Notes: generated by a model from the letters alone, not told the origin. Shown: positions 8,520 through 18,287, counted from the stretch's first letter. The stretch: DNA of 64,000 nucleotides from Mesorhizobium sp. M9A.F.Ca.ET.002.03.1.2 (GCF_003952365.1 NZ_CP034443.1:6069001-6133000), one strand, 5' to 3'. Numbers and translations: made by a program.

Positions 8520-10166
8520 ATGCTGCCGAGCGAAATGACTACACGCGATCCGATCGAGGAAGCTGTCCTCTCCGTTCGAAATCTGACAATCCGACTGCCC
8601 AGGAACATGGAGCGTGAGAACGCAGTCGAGAACATTTCTTTCGACATGAAGCAGGGCGAGATGCTCTGCATCGTCGGCGAATCCGGCTCCGGCAAGTCCG
8701 TCACCGCAAATGCGATCATGGGTCTGCTGCCATCTTCGGTGCGGATCACGCAGGGAAGCATCCGGTTCAAGGGTCACGATCTGGCCAATGCACGGGAAGA
8801 TGTTCTGCGCGGCCTCAGGGGCCGTTCGGTTTCCATCGTCTTCCAGGATCCGCTTTCGGCGCTCAATCCGCTGATGACCGTCGGCCAGCAGGTTGCGGAG
8901 GTTATGGAAGCGCACCACGCAGGCACTTCGGCGAGCCGCACGAAGGCGGTTGTCGATCTGCTCGGCGAAGTCGGCCTGCCGGAGCCGGAGGTTCTGCGTC
9001 ACCAGTATCCGTTCCAACTGTCGGGTGGGCAACGCCAGCGCGTCATGATCGCCATGGCGCTCGCGCTCGGGCCCGACCTGCTGATCGCCGACGAGCCGAC
9101 GACGGCTCTCGACGTCACCACCCAGGCGCAGATCCTGGCGTTGATCCGGCGGCTGCAGCGCGAAAAGAACATGAGCGTCATGTTCATCACGCACGATTTT
9201 GGCGTCGTCGCAGAAATCGCCGATCGCGTCATCGTCATGGAGAAAGGCGCGATGGTCGAACAAGGCGCCGCTTCCGACGTGCTCGGCAATCCAAGCCACC
9301 CCTACACCAGGCGGCTGATCGCTGCCGTTCCACATATGATCGAGAATGAGACGAAGTCGCGCGGCGATGCCCCGATTGTGCTGGAGGTGCGGAAGCTCGA
9401 CAAGACCTACCGGCCAGGCATCGGCTTCTTCTCGCGGTCGCGCATCGTCCACGCCGTCAAGCAGGTCAGCTTCGAGGTCCGCCGGGGCCGGACGCTTGGG
9501 ATCGTCGGCGAGTCCGGCTCGGGAAAATCGTCCCTCGGCCGCGTCCTCCTGAAGCTGCTGGACAGCGACGGCGGCAGCATTCTGTTCGACGGCAAGGATA
9601 TCGCCGCACTTTCGGCTTCCGAGTTCCGGCCGATGCGGCCGCACATCCAGATGATTTTCCAGGATCCTTTCGCCTCGCTCAATCCGCGGCAGACGATCGC
9701 CAAGATCCTCACCGTCGGACCGATGGCGCATGGCCTGCCCGCTCGCGAAGCGCGCGCGAAGGCGTTGAAGCTGCTTCGGCTGGTCGGGCTCGACGAGGGT
9801 GCCTTCGACCGGTTTCCGCATGAATTCTCGGGCGGCCAGCGTCAGCGGATCGGCATCGCTCGGGCTTTGATGATGGACCCCGAGGTCCTTGTCGCCGACG
9901 AAGCGGTTTCCGCCCTCGACGTCTCGATCCAGGCGCAGATCCTCGACCTGCTGGCCGATATCCAGGAGGAAATGAAGATAGCCATGATCTTCATCACGCA
10001 CGACCTGAGAGTGGCAAGCCGTATCTGCGACGAGATTCTGGTCATGAACCGCGGCGAAGTCGTGGAATCCGGCCCGCCCTGGCAGATATTCCGATCGCCG
10101 CGTCACGCCTATACACGGCAACTCATCTCGGCCATTCCCGGCAAGGAATGGGTCGCCGCCGCCTGA
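8520..10166 (+). CDS. Peptide/opine-type ABC transporter, fused double ATPase (DppD-DppF type)
   Basis: 548 residues containing two complete nucleotide-binding domains. The first has Walker [11 protein letters not shown] (~57), signature LSGGQRQR and Walker [13 protein letters not shown]. The second has [10 protein letters not shown] (~330), FSGGQRQR and [12 protein letters not shown]. Both end with HPYTR/HAYTR plus LI-AVP-type oligopeptide-ATPase tails. It energises peptide-type importers from the cytosolic side. The matching binding protein and permeases are at 13.1-16.7 kb on the same strand, separated by a regulator and two oxidoreductases. An alternative start at 8535 is possible. Confidence 0.92.
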   Translation: MLPSEMTTRDPIEEAVLSVRNLTIRLPRNMERENAVENISFDMKQGEMLCIVGESGSGKSVTANAIMGLLPSSVRITQGSIRFKGHDLANAREDVLRGLRGRSVSIVFQDPLSALNPLMTVGQQVAEVMEAHHAGTSASRTKAVVDLLGEVGLPEPEVLRHQYPFQLSGGQRQRVMIAMALALGPDLLIADEPTTALDVTTQAQILALIRRLQREKNMSVMFITHDFGVVAEIADRVIVMEKGAMVEQGAASDVLGNPSHPYTRRLIAAVPHMIENETKSRGDAPIVLEVRKLDKTYRPGIGFFSRSRIVHAVKQVSFEVRRGRTLGIVGESGSGKSSLGRVLLKLLDSDGGSILFDGKDIAALSASEFRPMRPHIQMIFQDPFASLNPRQTIAKILTVGPMAHGLPAREARAKALKLLRLVGLDEGAFDRFPHEFSGGQRQRIGIARALMMDPEVLVADEAVSALDVSIQAQILDLLADIQEEMKIAMIFITHDLRVASRICDEILVMNRGEVVESGPPWQIFRSPRHAYTRQLISAIPGKEWVAAA

Positions 10167-10480
10167 TGCATGTCGCCCGGAAGCATGCCCTCACGCGTTA
10201 ACCAGAGGCGACGCGCTTAGGTCGGCAATCGAGAACATTCCGCGACCCATCGACGACGGCGCCGATAGAGGACGCGGCCGCAAGGCCGTGTCTCGATCGA
10301 ACTGCGCGCGCGCACCCTCGGACCTTCCCGCAGGGAAGATAGTTGCTTTTGTCCATCAAAAGTAGTTGCAATTGTCCACTATCCGCTCAACTATGCCTTT
10401 GAAGGCTCGCGGCAACCCCGATTTTCGAGGCTGCCGGTGATCTCGACGCAGGCTGCAGGAAAGCCCCAGGAGAGTGTCCA
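10167..10480 (+). promoter_or_regulatory. Intergenic region with marR promoter and direct-repeat operator candidate
   Basis: No gene is seen in these 314 bases. Near its end two direct copies of TAGTTGC-NN-TTGTCCA (10340-10355 and 10363-10378) are spaced 23 bp apart. The second overlaps a plausible promoter, TTGCAA (10366-10371), 17-bp spacer, AACTAT (10389-10394). This would drive the downstream MarR gene, and the repeats are natural candidates for autoregulation. The first bases (about 10165-10180) resemble the tip of the TGCATGTCGCCC repeat found at 18.8 and 45.8 kb. Confidence 0.4.
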
Positions 10481-10969
10481 TTGGCCAAGAAGAAGAAAGG
10501 CCCTCTTCATACCGTCGAGACGGTAGGGCTCGATGTCCTCGAAGACACGTTGAGCTTCTATATCCGAAGCATCAATATCGCCCTTTCTCGCGATCTCGAT
10601 GACCGCCTGGAGGGTCTCGACGTCGCTCGGGGAACCGGCAAGATCACCACACTGCTTCTTGTCGACAGCCATCCGGGGATCCGGCCCTCGGTTATCGCGC
10701 AGCTCATTATGCGCGACCGTTCCGCCATGGGCAGGCTGGTCGACCAGATGATCGAGCACGACCTTCTGACGCGTGAAGCCGCGGCCGACGACGGACGCGC
10801 GCAGGAGCTTCACATCACAAAAAAGGGGGCGGACCTCGCCCGCAAGGTGCGCAAGATCGCCACCAAGCAATCCAGCGATTTCTTCGCCGGCGTGCCTGAG
10901 GAAGACCAGAAGCGTCTGCTCGACATTTTGCGGCGCGTCTATCGTCGCACTGTGGGTCTCGGCCAATGA
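10481..10969 (+). CDS. MarR-family transcriptional regulator
   Basis: 162 residues starting at TTG 10481, seven bases after an AGGAGAG ribosome site. A winged helix-turn-helix spans residues ~55-120: HPGIRPSVIAQLIMRDRSAM is the recognition region, then LTREAAADDGRAQELHITKKG forms the DxR wing typical of MarR. Flanking helices give the dimer interface. Its stop overlaps the start of the next SDR gene by 4 bp (ATGA), so they are translationally coupled. It probably senses a substrate of the peptide-type importer cluster. The ligand is unknown. Confidence 0.9.
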   Translation: MAKKKKGPLHTVETVGLDVLEDTLSFYIRSINIALSRDLDDRLEGLDVARGTGKITTLLLVDSHPGIRPSVIAQLIMRDRSAMGRLVDQMIEHDLLTREAAADDGRAQELHITKKGADLARKVRKIATKQSSDFFAGVPEEDQKRLLDILRRVYRRTVGLGQ

Positions 10970-11694
10970 CGGAGCCGGCGGCAGCGGGCGCGGTGCTGGC
11001 GACCCAGCGGGTGGCGCTCCTGTCCGGCGCGAATCGCGGCATCGGCGCGGCTTGTGCCCGGCATTTGTATGAAACGGGCTGGTCCCTGTCGCTCGGCATG
11101 CGCAAACCGGTGCAGCCCGACTGGGCCGACGGCGAGCGCGTCCGCGTATTCCCTTACGAGGCTGCGGCTGCCGACGCCGAACGAGCGTGGGTCGACGGCA
11201 CCATCGATCGCTTCGGCCGGATCGACGCAGTTATTGCCTCTGCCGGCATCATGATCCCGAAGTCGGTCATCGATGTCGACGACGCGGATCTCGATCTGAT
11301 GTTGGAGATCAATGTGAAGGCTCCGCGCCGTTTGGTGCGCGCGTCATGGCGCGCGCTTGCGGCAAGTCGAGCAGGCCGTGTCATCATTCTCGCCTCGCTG
11401 TCGGGCAAGCGGGTCAAGTCCGCGACATCAGGCTCCTACGCGATCTCCAAGTTTGCTGCCGTCGCCCTTTCCCACGGTATCAGACAGGCGGGATGGGATC
11501 TTGGAATTCGAGCCACGGCCGTCTGTCCCGGTTTCGTCGCCACCGACATGGCGCGCAGCATCACCGATCGCGCCGATGCGCTGATGACCGATCCCGATGA
11601 TCTCGCACGGACCATCGGGATGCTCCTCGATCTGCCCAATCATGCAAGCGTCGCGGAATTTTCCATCAATTGCCAACTCGAGGAGCTTTACTGA
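10966..11694 (+). CDS. SDR-family NAD(P)-dependent oxidoreductase
   Basis: 242 residues with the classical short-chain dehydrogenase pattern. The cofactor loop is SGANRGIG (~19-26), then ASAGIM in place of the usual NNAG, a serine in ILASLSGK, the catalytic Y-x3-K in SYAISKFA, and VCPGFVATDMA after it. Translationally coupled to the upstream marR gene. The FAD oxidoreductase begins two bases downstream, so all three form one operon. It probably handles a carbonyl produced by the neighbouring oxidases. The substrate is not predictable. Confidence 0.9.
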   Translation: MTEPAAAGAVLATQRVALLSGANRGIGAACARHLYETGWSLSLGMRKPVQPDWADGERVRVFPYEAAAADAERAWVDGTIDRFGRIDAVIASAGIMIPKSVIDVDDADLDLMLEINVKAPRRLVRASWRALAASRAGRVIILASLSGKRVKSATSGSYAISKFAAVALSHGIRQAGWDLGIRATAVCPGFVATDMARSITDRADALMTDPDDLARTIGMLLDLPNHASVAEFSINCQLEELY

Positions 11695-11696
11695 GC

Positions 11697-13028
11697 ATGC
11701 CCGGACCGTTCGTCGTCCCTGTTCACGGAGACATTGAACTGCCAAAGGAGGTGGACTGCGTGGTCATCGGCGGCGGCATCGTCGGGACCTCGACCGCGCT
11801 GGAACTCGCCGAAAGCGGTTTGCGGGTGGCTTTGTGCGAAAAGGGCGGAATCGGACAGGAGCAGTCCAGCCGCAACTGGGGCTGGGTCCGCATCTCCCGC
11901 CGGGATCCGCGCGAGGTCCCGCTGATGGCGGAAGCACTGCGCATCTGGACGAGGCTCTCCGAACGGACGGGCCGAGATACCGGCTACGCCCGAGCCGGAA
12001 TTGTGTTCACCTGCGCGAACGACAAGGAATACGAACAGCACGCGAACTGGGGACGTCATCTCGAAGGCTATCAGCTCGAGTCGCGAATGATTGGTGCGGG
12101 AGAATTGCGTGATCTCCTCCCCGGTTCCAATCTCGATGTCAAAGGAGCGCTGTATACGCCCGCCGACGGCCGCGCGGAACCGCAGAAGGCCGCGCCGGCG
12201 ATTGCCGAAGCCGCACGCGAGCGCGGCGCCGCCATATTGACCGAATGCGCGGTGCGCGGCGTGGAGACAACCAACGGCGCCGTCTCGGGCGTCGTGACCG
12301 AACGCGGTTTCATCGCCTGCAAGGCGGTCGTCCTTGCCGGAGGCGCCTGGTCGAACCTGTTTTGCGGAGCGCTTGACCTCGACCTGCCGCAGTTGAAGGT
12401 CATGAACACGGTCCTTCGCACGACGCCGGTCGAGAACGGGCCGGAACAGGCCGTGTGGGCAAACAATTTCGCCATGCGCAAGCGCCAGGACGGTGGCTAC
12501 ACCATAGCCTCCAGCATGACCAACGTCGTCGATATCGTGCCGAACTCCTTTCGCTACGCGCGCGACTTTCTTCCGGCCTGGAAGATGGAATGGCGATCGC
12601 TGAACTTCCGGCTGGGCGGCCGTTTCCTCGAAGAGGCAAGAGTGCCAACTCGTTGGGCAATGGATGAGGCCAGCCCCTTCGAATATTGCCGCGTGCTCGA
12701 TGCCAAGCCGTCGAAGAAAAGCTCCGAGCGTGTCCTTTCGAACGCCCGCAAGGCATTTCCGGCTCTGGACAAGGCGGAGATCGCGCAGCGCTGGGCCGGC
12801 TATATCGACGTCACGCCCGACGCCGTCCCCGTCATTTCCGCGGTCGATGCCGTCCCCGGCTTTCATGTCGCCACCGGATTCTCGGGCCATGGCTTCGGCA
12901 TCGGCCCGGCGGCAGGCAGGCTGATGGCGGACATCGTCACCGGGCGGCCGCCGATCGTCGATCCGACGGACTTCAGATGGTCGCGATTTTCGGACGGATC
13001 GAAGGTCGCGCCGATCAGTGGATTCTAA
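11697..13028 (+). CDS. FAD-dependent oxidoreductase (DadA/DAO superfamily)
   Basis: 443 residues starting at ATG 11697. The dinucleotide-binding motif is VIGGGIVGTSTALELAESG (~23-41) followed by the acidic strand end RVALCEKG. The C-terminal half has the second FAD signature in FHVATGFSGHGFGIGPAAG and WAGYIDVTPDAVPVI. These are features of the D-amino-acid dehydrogenase/sarcosine oxidase-like DAO superfamily, which oxidises amines or secondary amino acids to imines. It lies directly upstream of a peptide/opine-type binding protein, suggesting it oxidises the imported N-containing compound. The exact substrate is unknown. Confidence 0.9.
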   Translation: MPGPFVVPVHGDIELPKEVDCVVIGGGIVGTSTALELAESGLRVALCEKGGIGQEQSSRNWGWVRISRRDPREVPLMAEALRIWTRLSERTGRDTGYARAGIVFTCANDKEYEQHANWGRHLEGYQLESRMIGAGELRDLLPGSNLDVKGALYTPADGRAEPQKAAPAIAEAARERGAAILTECAVRGVETTNGAVSGVVTERGFIACKAVVLAGGAWSNLFCGALDLDLPQLKVMNTVLRTTPVENGPEQAVWANNFAMRKRQDGGYTIASSMTNVVDIVPNSFRYARDFLPAWKMEWRSLNFRLGGRFLEEARVPTRWAMDEASPFEYCRVLDAKPSKKSSERVLSNARKAFPALDKAEIAQRWAGYIDVTPDAVPVISAVDAVPGFHVATGFSGHGFGIGPAAGRLMADIVTGRPPIVDPTDFRWSRFSDGSKVAPISGF

Positions 13029-13087
13029 CCGTTCCGACAAGAGGGCGGGTTGCAGCAAAAGTGGAACACTTCAACAGGAGACTCCAA

Positions 13088-14758
13088 ATGTCGAACCAGA
13101 GCAGCAGCACAATCTTTCGGCCGACGCGTCGCCAGACGCTTGGGATGGCGATCGCCGGCGCCGCCGGCCTCGCCATGCCCAACCTGACAGGTACCGGCAA
13201 AGCCCTTGCCGCAACCCCGCCGAGCGCGCCCAAGGGGCAGGTGATCGTCGGCTTTTCTCAGGAACCCACCGTCTTCAATCCACATCTGGTGCATATCGAA
13301 GTCGACGAGGGCATCCACTTCAGCGTTTTCGATCCGCTGTTTGGCGTCGACCCGAAAGGTAATTTCTTCCCCGCACTCGCCAAGGAGGTGCCGACCGTCG
13401 AAAACGGCGGCATCTCGGCCGACGGGCTCGAGTGGCACATAAAGCTGCGCGATGACGTCAAGTGGCATGACGGAAAACCGTTCACGGCCGAGGACGTCAA
13501 GTTCACGCTCGAACTCCTGGTCGACCCGAAATTTCTGAGCTGGCGGCGCGCCGGCCATGAACTTGTCCAGGATCTGACCGTCGTCTCGCCAACCGAGATC
13601 AGCTGGAAGATGAAGGAGCCCTACGCACCCTACCCGTCGATCCTGGCGGCGACCTTCATCGTCCCGAAACATGTGCTCGGTGCGGCGGAGGACAAGAATA
13701 CCGCGCCGTTCAACAATGCTCCCATTGGAACCGGGCCATTCAAATGGGTGGAACGCACGGCCGGGGACCATATCGAGTTGGCCGCCAACACCGACTACTT
13801 TGGCGACGGCCCTTATCTTGAGCGGCTGATCTACAAGTATATTCCGGACCTGACGGTTCTCTACACCCAGTTCAAGACCGGCGACATCGACGTCATCGGA
13901 CTGCAGTGGATCACGGCCGACCACTATGAGGAAGCCAAGGCATTGAACGGGACGTCCGTTGCCGTCATTCCCGCCGCCACGGTCGAATCGCTCAGCTTCA
14001 ACATGGAGCGCCCGCAGTTCAAGGAACTCGCCGTTCGCCAGGCGCTGTATTATGCGCTGGACAAACAGACGATCATCGACGCCCTCTATTACGGACTGCC
14101 GACCCCAACCGAAACCTACATGCCGCAGCAATCCTTCTACTACAATCCGGATCTGCCAAAGCAGGAATACGATCTGGACAAGGCAAAGAAATTGCTCGAC
14201 GATGCCGGCTGGGTCCCTGGCAGCGACGGTATTCGCGTCAAGGATGGCGTCCGCCTCTCGTTCAAGAACTCGACCACGGCGGGCAACCATATCCGCGAAC
14301 AGGCGCAGCAGTTCATTCAGCAATCGTATCGCGACGTCGGTGTCGAAGTGGAGATCTCCAACCTGCCGCCTGCGGTCATGTGGGGAGACTACTGGGTGAA
14401 GTCGGAGTTCGATTCCGTTGTCGTCGGCATCAACTTCCTGACAGGGTCCGATCCCGATACTTCGGATTACCTCAGTTCGAAATCAAGTCCGGCCAAGGGT
14501 GGCGCCGGCCAGAATACCTGGCAGTATGCCAGCCCTGAGGTGGACAAGCTGCTCGAATCCGGCGGTGTCGAATTCGAGCCGGAAAAGCGCAAGCAAGCCT
14601 ACCTGAAAATCCAGGAGACCGTGCGCAACGACCTGCCATTCCTGCCGATGTTCCAATATGCGACGGTCCGCGGACACAAGTCCGGTGTCGAAGGCGTCAT
14701 CCCGAACATCAATGTGCGCATCGATTCCTGGGATGTGGCCACCTGGTACTGGTCATAG
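13088..14758 (+). CDS. ABC transporter substrate-binding protein, family 5 (peptide/opine type), Tat-type signal
   Basis: 556 residues starting at ATG 13088. The signal region contains the twin arginine pair in RPTRRQTLGMAIAGAAGLAM (~11-30), suggesting Tat export to the periplasm. The mature part has SBP_bac_5 motifs: VIVGFSQEPTVFNPHLV, WHIKLRDDVKWHDGKPFTAE and LAVRQALYYALDKQTII. Length matches the family's 520-560 residues. It lies in the same cluster as the double ATPase at 8.5 kb and directly precedes two permeases. It delivers peptides, opines or similar compounds. The ligand is unknown. Confidence 0.93.
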   Translation: MSNQSSSTIFRPTRRQTLGMAIAGAAGLAMPNLTGTGKALAATPPSAPKGQVIVGFSQEPTVFNPHLVHIEVDEGIHFSVFDPLFGVDPKGNFFPALAKEVPTVENGGISADGLEWHIKLRDDVKWHDGKPFTAEDVKFTLELLVDPKFLSWRRAGHELVQDLTVVSPTEISWKMKEPYAPYPSILAATFIVPKHVLGAAEDKNTAPFNNAPIGTGPFKWVERTAGDHIELAANTDYFGDGPYLERLIYKYIPDLTVLYTQFKTGDIDVIGLQWITADHYEEAKALNGTSVAVIPAATVESLSFNMERPQFKELAVRQALYYALDKQTIIDALYYGLPTPTETYMPQQSFYYNPDLPKQEYDLDKAKKLLDDAGWVPGSDGIRVKDGVRLSFKNSTTAGNHIREQAQQFIQQSYRDVGVEVEISNLPPAVMWGDYWVKSEFDSVVVGINFLTGSDPDTSDYLSSKSSPAKGGAGQNTWQYASPEVDKLLESGGVEFEPEKRKQAYLKIQETVRNDLPFLPMFQYATVRGHKSGVEGVIPNINVRIDSWDVATWYWS

Positions 14759-14863
14759 CTCCGGAAACAGGCCGGGCCGGAAATCACCGGCTCGGCCTCA
14801 ATCGTCGATAAAGCGCCTCTTGCGCGACCGTATCCGACGCACAGCAAAACGGAGACAGCCGGC

Positions 14864-15814
14864 ATGTTTCGCTATCTGCTGGGCCGCTTTTGGCAAAGTC
14901 TTGTCCTGCTCCTGCTGGTTTCGGTGATTGGCTTTGCCGTCCTGAACCTCGCTCCAGGTGGGCCGCTCTCGCAGTTCACCCTCACGCCAGGAATGACGCA
15001 GGCCGATCTCGAGCGGATCGCCACGCAAATGGGTCTTAATCGACCTCTTCCCGTCCAGTACCTCGACTGGCTGGGGCACCTGCTTCGCGGTGACTGGGGA
15101 CGCTCCTTCCGGGACGGCAGGCCCGTGCTCGACATCATCTGGGAGCACCTTCTCGCGACACTGCTGCTGATGGGCGTGTCGACTGCGATCGCCATCTTCG
15201 TCGGCACCTGCATAGGTGTCCTGGGCGCGCTCAAACGATACTCGATCTTCGACTACGCGGCGACGGTCGGCGCGATGGTGGCGTTGTCGATCCCGACTTT
15301 CTGGTTCGGGTTGATCGCGATCTACATCTTTTCGCTGCGGCTCAGGTGGCTGCCGGCCGGCAACATGTACACGATCGGCGACGGCTCGCTCGGTGACTAT
15401 GCGATCCATCTCATCATGCCGAGCATCGTTCTCGCGCTGGTCAATATCGCCGTGTGGAGCCGCTACATGCGGACCGCGACGCTCGACGTCATCAATCAGG
15501 ATTTCGTCCGCACTGCCCGGGCCAAGGGACTGAGGCCCCGACGTGTGCTGATCCGCCACATCCTTGGCAACGCCCTGCTCCCGATGATCACGCTGCTGGG
15601 GCTGCAACTGCCGACAATTTTGGGTGGCGCCCTGGTGACGGAAACCGTCTTCACCTGGCCCGGCATGGGACGGCTGTTCCTCGATAGTCTCGGTTACAGC
15701 GACTACCCCGTGGTGATGGGCCTGCTGATGATGTCCGCGGTTCTCGTCCTGGTCGGCAATCTGGCCGCCGACCTCACCGTTGCATTCGTCGATCCGCGCA
15801 TTCGATTGAGCTGA
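14864..15814 (+). CDS. Peptide-type ABC transporter permease (DppB type)
   Basis: 316 residues. N-terminal motif MFRYLLGRFWQSLVLLLLVS and the DppB signature LGLNRPLPVQYLDWLGHLLRGDWG-like segment (visible as MGLNRPLPVQYLDWL) precede five more membrane helices. The EAA loop contacting the ATPase is FVRTARAKGLRPRRV. The protein ends with ADLTVAFVDPRIR, typical of DppB. It forms an operon with the binding protein upstream and the second permease 10 bp downstream. Confidence 0.94.
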   Translation: MFRYLLGRFWQSLVLLLLVSVIGFAVLNLAPGGPLSQFTLTPGMTQADLERIATQMGLNRPLPVQYLDWLGHLLRGDWGRSFRDGRPVLDIIWEHLLATLLLMGVSTAIAIFVGTCIGVLGALKRYSIFDYAATVGAMVALSIPTFWFGLIAIYIFSLRLRWLPAGNMYTIGDGSLGDYAIHLIMPSIVLALVNIAVWSRYMRTATLDVINQDFVRTARAKGLRPRRVLIRHILGNALLPMITLLGLQLPTILGGALVTETVFTWPGMGRLFLDSLGYSDYPVVMGLLMMSAVLVLVGNLAADLTVAFVDPRIRLS

Positions 15815-15824
15815 GGAACGAAAA

Positions 15825-16712
15825 ATGAGCCAGTCGGAATTACTCGTCTCCGCCCGCTCCACGCAACCCTGGTGGCGCAGCCGCACCGTGCGCCGATTTG
15901 CCCGTCATCGGCTGGCGATGTTCGGCTTGGCCACGATCATTATACTGGTCCTCGCCTGCGTCATCGGACCCTTTCTCCTGCCCTTCGACGATCTTTACAT
16001 CGACCTGCGTGGCCGGTTCTCCCCGCCGTTCACCGGCTACCATTTCTTCGGCACCGATCCGCTCGGACGCGACATCGCGGCGCGCCTGCTCATGGCTGGC
16101 CGCGTTTCGCTGCTGGTCGGTTTCGCCGCCATGCTCCTCAGCACCGTCTTCGGAACGGTGCTCGGGATTGTGGCCGGCTTCTTCGGCGGCCGCATCGGCG
16201 CCGTGCTGATGCGTTTCGTCGACGCGATGCTGTCCTTTCCCAACATCTTCCTGCTGCTGGCGATGGCTGCCTTCATCAAACCGAGCCCGATCATGATCAC
16301 CCTGATCATAGCGGCGACGAGCTGGATGGAAATCGCACGCATCGTCGAGGCGGAAGTGCGCTCCCTGCGCGAACGCGACTTCGTGGTCGCCGCCCGCATG
16401 CTGGGCTTGAGCAACAGCCACATCATGTTCCGCGAGCTTCTGCCCAATGCGATCGGCCCGATCATCGTCGCGGCCACGCTGACCGTCGCCCGCGCCATCC
16501 TCCTCGAAGCCTATGTGAGCTTCCTTGGCTACGGCATCCAGCCGCCGCTGCCGAGTTGGGGAAACATGCTCAACGGCGCCCAGCAGTATCTCGACAGCGC
16601 GCCGTGGCTGGCGATCGTTCCTGGCGCCGCCATCACGCTGGCGGTCACCAGTTTCAATTTTATCGGCGACGGGCTGCGCGATGCGCTCGACGCGCGAAGC
16701 GACATGCTGTGA
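15825..16712 (+). CDS. Peptide-type ABC transporter permease (DppC type)
   Basis: 295 residues. After the OppC N-terminal helix (HRLAMFGLATIIILVLACVI) comes FFGTDPLGRDIAARLLMAGR, the diagnostic DppC motif. The EAA loop is FVVAARMLGLSNSHIMFREL, and the C-terminus is NFIGDGLRDALDAR. Together with the preceding permease it forms the inner-membrane channel of the importer. The next FAD oxidase starts 12 bases downstream, so transporter and oxidase are probably co-transcribed. Confidence 0.94.
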   Translation: MSQSELLVSARSTQPWWRSRTVRRFARHRLAMFGLATIIILVLACVIGPFLLPFDDLYIDLRGRFSPPFTGYHFFGTDPLGRDIAARLLMAGRVSLLVGFAAMLLSTVFGTVLGIVAGFFGGRIGAVLMRFVDAMLSFPNIFLLLAMAAFIKPSPIMITLIIAATSWMEIARIVEAEVRSLRERDFVVAARMLGLSNSHIMFRELLPNAIGPIIVAATLTVARAILLEAYVSFLGYGIQPPLPSWGNMLNGAQQYLDSAPWLAIVPGAAITLAVTSFNFIGDGLRDALDARSDML

Positions 16713-16723
16713 GACCGGTCGGC

Positions 16724-18049
16724 ATGGCAAGGTTTTCGCCGTTTGAAGTCTCACTCTGGTATGCGACCGCGGCGCCGCCGCCAAAAACCGGCGGCCCCCT
16801 GAAAGGACGCACGAGGGCGGATGTCTGCGTCGTCGGCGGCGGCTATACAGGATTGACGACCGCGCTCGATCTCGCCCGCGACGGCATAAGCGTGGTTCTG
16901 CTGGAAGCCCACGAGATCGGATTCGGCGGCTCGGGACGCAATGCCGGCCACTGTACGCCAACCTTCACGCACTACAGCCTGCCCGAACTGCGCGCCATGT
17001 TGGGCGAGCCGTGGGCCGAAAGGCTGATCGCCCGGCAGACAGGAGCCAACAGACAAGTCGCGGAGATGATCAAGCGTTACGGCATCGACTGCGAATGGCA
17101 GCAGAACGGCTACGTCATGGGCGCGCTTACGCCAGGCGCCGTTGCCAAGCTCGAGGCGAAGGCGCAGCAATACAACGCGGTTGGCGCCAAGACGCGGGTG
17201 CTCGACAGACGGGCTAGCGAGGAGATGACCGGCAGCCCGCGATATTATGGCGGCTGGTTTCATTCCGAGGCTGGCCACCTCAATCCCTTGAGCTACGCCA
17301 GAGGACTGGCGCGCGCCGTCATCGAGGAGGGCGGCACGATCCACACCAACTCGCCTGTCCGCGACGTCGTGCGGCAGGACGGCGCCTGGGCCGCACACGC
17401 GGGCGAAGGGGTTGTGGTCGCCGACAAGGTCATCTTTGCGACAGGCGCCTACACTGTTGACGGTTGGCCAGGCCTCGACCGGACCTACAAGATCCAGAAG
17501 GTGTTCGTCGCCGCGACACAGCCGCTGACGGGCGCCGAACGCCAGACCGTCCTGCCACGCAACACCACCATGCATGATGGCCGCGGCGACATCTTCGTCT
17601 ACAAGTACAACGCCGAGGGACGGATTGTCGCCTCGATGTTCCCGATGGGCCGGCGCGGCCGGGACATGGCGTTCACACAGCGCCTCATGTCCGACCGCCT
17701 GCATTGGCTCCATCCGCAGATCAGCAGCGACCTGAGATGGGAGTATTTCTGGTTCGGCGAACTGGACATGCAGAAGCGGACCATCCCGCGATTCTATGAA
17801 CTCGCGCCCGGCGTCGTCGCGCTGACTGGCCTGTCCGGCCGTGGCGTGCCAACCGGAAGCATGCTCGGCGGCGTACTCGGCGAGTGGGCGAAGGGCGTCC
17901 CCGAAAAAGACCTGTCGCTGAAGCTCGAACCGCTCCGGCGAGCCCCCTTCTTCATGTCGTTCGCTCCGGCCGCCATGTTGCGATATTATCGCGTCTCGGA
18001 CTGGCTACGGGCACGGGCGAGCGGGGTCCCGCTTCCACCCCACGCCTAG
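16724..18049 (+). CDS. FAD-dependent oxidoreductase (PuuB/OrdL-like amine oxidase)
   Basis: 441 residues starting at ATG 16724. N-terminal MARFSPFEVSLWYATAAPPP followed by DVCVVGGGYTGLTTALDLA is the signature of the gamma-glutamylputrescine oxidase-like DAO branch. AHEIGFGGSGRNAGHCTP gives the conserved SGRN-G motif. The C-terminal GLSGRGVPTGSMLGG contacts FAD. It closes the peptide-type importer operon and is the second flavin oxidase in it, distinct in sequence from the one at 11.7 kb. It probably acts on an amine or N-alkyl amino acid derived from the imported substrate. Confidence 0.9.
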   Translation: MARFSPFEVSLWYATAAPPPKTGGPLKGRTRADVCVVGGGYTGLTTALDLARDGISVVLLEAHEIGFGGSGRNAGHCTPTFTHYSLPELRAMLGEPWAERLIARQTGANRQVAEMIKRYGIDCEWQQNGYVMGALTPGAVAKLEAKAQQYNAVGAKTRVLDRRASEEMTGSPRYYGGWFHSEAGHLNPLSYARGLARAVIEEGGTIHTNSPVRDVVRQDGAWAAHAGEGVVVADKVIFATGAYTVDGWPGLDRTYKIQKVFVAATQPLTGAERQTVLPRNTTMHDGRGDIFVYKYNAEGRIVASMFPMGRRGRDMAFTQRLMSDRLHWLHPQISSDLRWEYFWFGELDMQKRTIPRFYELAPGVVALTGLSGRGVPTGSMLGGVLGEWAKGVPEKDLSLKLEPLRRAPFFMSFAPAAMLRYYRVSDWLRARASGVPLPPHA

Positions 18050-18066
18050 GCTCAGGACTCATTTCT

Positions 18067-18172
18067 TAGAGCAATTCCAGGAAAAGTGTGAAACGGTTTT
18101 CCGTCCGGAATTGCGTCAAAACAAGGAGATAGCGCGGCTCTGCGTTTCCGTGAAACGATGAACCGCTCTAGA
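18067..18172. repeat. RIME1-like 106-bp double-palindrome element
   Basis: The element begins TTAGAGC and ends GCTCTAG. It contains a first palindrome, GCAATTCC...GGAATTGC, around the core GAAAAGTGTGAAACGGTTTT (18081-18100), and a second imperfect stem. Elements at 18.8, 28.4 and 45.8 kb share the AAAAGTG-N6-CGGTTTT-like core and the ~105-bp length. Length and two-palindrome layout match the rhizobial intergenic mosaic element RIME1. It sits between the oxidase and the deaminase gene and could act as a transcript-end hairpin. Confidence 0.7.
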
Positions 18173-18287
18173 ACCAGAAGATGACGGCTGCAGCGATGCA
18201 GATCACCGATCTTGATCTGATTTGCAGCCCTTGGAAATCCCTCCGATCCGAGGGAAGATCATCCCGCTCTAACTCTTGGGGGTTCGC

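Noticed and set aside
8490..10121. A 543-codon antisense frame opposite the double ABC ATPase
   Set aside because: The forward frame has two complete sets of Walker and signature motifs; the antisense product has none.
12686..13087. N-terminal extension of the substrate-binding protein frame
   Set aside because: This part overlaps the FAD oxidoreductase in another frame. The real start is ATG 13088, directly before the twin-arginine signal.
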